A DNA stretch of 64,000 bases from UMGS755 sp045590535 (lineage in GTDB: Bacteria; Bacillota; Clostridia; UBA1381; UBA9506): NCBI GenBank assembly GCA_045590535.1, contig JAZNRE010000014.1, forward strand, positions 1 through 64,000, read 5' to 3'. Numbering within the stretch: position 1 is the first letter of the stretch; the number at the start of each line of letters is the position of its first letter. Below are positions 64,000 through 64,000 of this stretch, in pieces. The position numbers were made by a program, and so were the translations under genes. Below the pieces are notes generated by a model. It ran no database searches. It was not told the DNA's origin and saw nothing but the letters and a program-made list of their open reading frames with translations.

Positions 64000-64000
64000 T

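Overview
The window looks like Firmicutes/Clostridia DNA: Shine-Dalgarno (SD) sites of the AAAGGAGG type, sigma-A-like promoters, a DacF-type D,D-carboxypeptidase and a TAXI-type TRAP transporter. About 43 kb (left edge to about 43.5 kb) is AT-rich prophage, all late genes on the + strand. The rest (about 44-64 kb) is a visibly more GC-rich bacterial chromosome, mostly on the - strand. The prophage runs off the left edge. Its right end is a 28-nt tRNA-Ser 3' end (T-arm, acceptor strand, CCA) at 43521-43548, taken as attR.

Prophage layout: (i) 0-6.2 kb: a YonO/RdRP-like single-chain RNA polymerase with a DxDxD motif, a small ORF, a calcineurin-like phosphoesterase, a Cys-Asp-rich acidic protein and a tyrosine recombinase; (ii) 6.2-7.15 kb: an untranslated leader with tRNA-Thr(UGU), tRNA-Leu(GAG), structured RNA and two overlapping hairpins ending in a U-tract; (iii) 7.2-23.6 kb: terminase, portal, protease-scaffold fusion with a nested scaffold start, decoration and capsid proteins, connectors, tail tube, holin-like protein, a TnpB insertion with an atypical RuvC-II site, and a RuvC-like nuclease; (iv) 23.7-43.2 kb: tape measure, baseplate and fibre proteins, a fibre ending in a phosphoesterase, and a two-domain endolysin. 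No sheath gene is seen, so a long-tailed siphovirus is inferred (spliced tape measure about 2061 aa).

The most striking object is inside the tape-measure gene. Its two parts are separated by 3038 nt that fit a group I intron: a P1 helix with a U.G wobble at the 5' site, a 10-bp P10 pairing with the downstream exon, P/Q-like elements forming P4, plus P5, P6 and P7/P8-like pairings, and a terminal G. Joining the exons at these sites restores the reading frame exactly. Instead of a recognisable homing endonuclease the intron carries a four-gene accessory cassette with its own sigma-A-like promoters and terminators, three of the genes antisense to the host gene. A second theme is a hairpin plus U-run at most junctions between late-gene blocks, in a phage that also encodes its own polymerase.

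Chromosomal side: a 3' fragment of a polyvalent (multi-toxin) mobile-element protein has intergenic repeats absorbed in frame, next to a second decayed tRNA-Ser 3' end, which suggests serial integration at this tRNA. Then follow a TAXI/TRAP transporter with a TIM-barrel isomerase, a 2-hydroxyacid dehydrogenase and an EamA permease; a DUF3048 lipoprotein, a lipid kinase, a low-molecular-weight phosphatase, a Dabb protein, an acetyl-esterase, a second TIM-barrel isomerase, DacF, an RsuA/RluB pseudouridine synthase, and an anti-sigma factor with its ECF sigma factor, cut by the right edge. Two gene-poor stretches (43.2-44.05 and 56.3-56.9 kb) hold att remnants and repeats.
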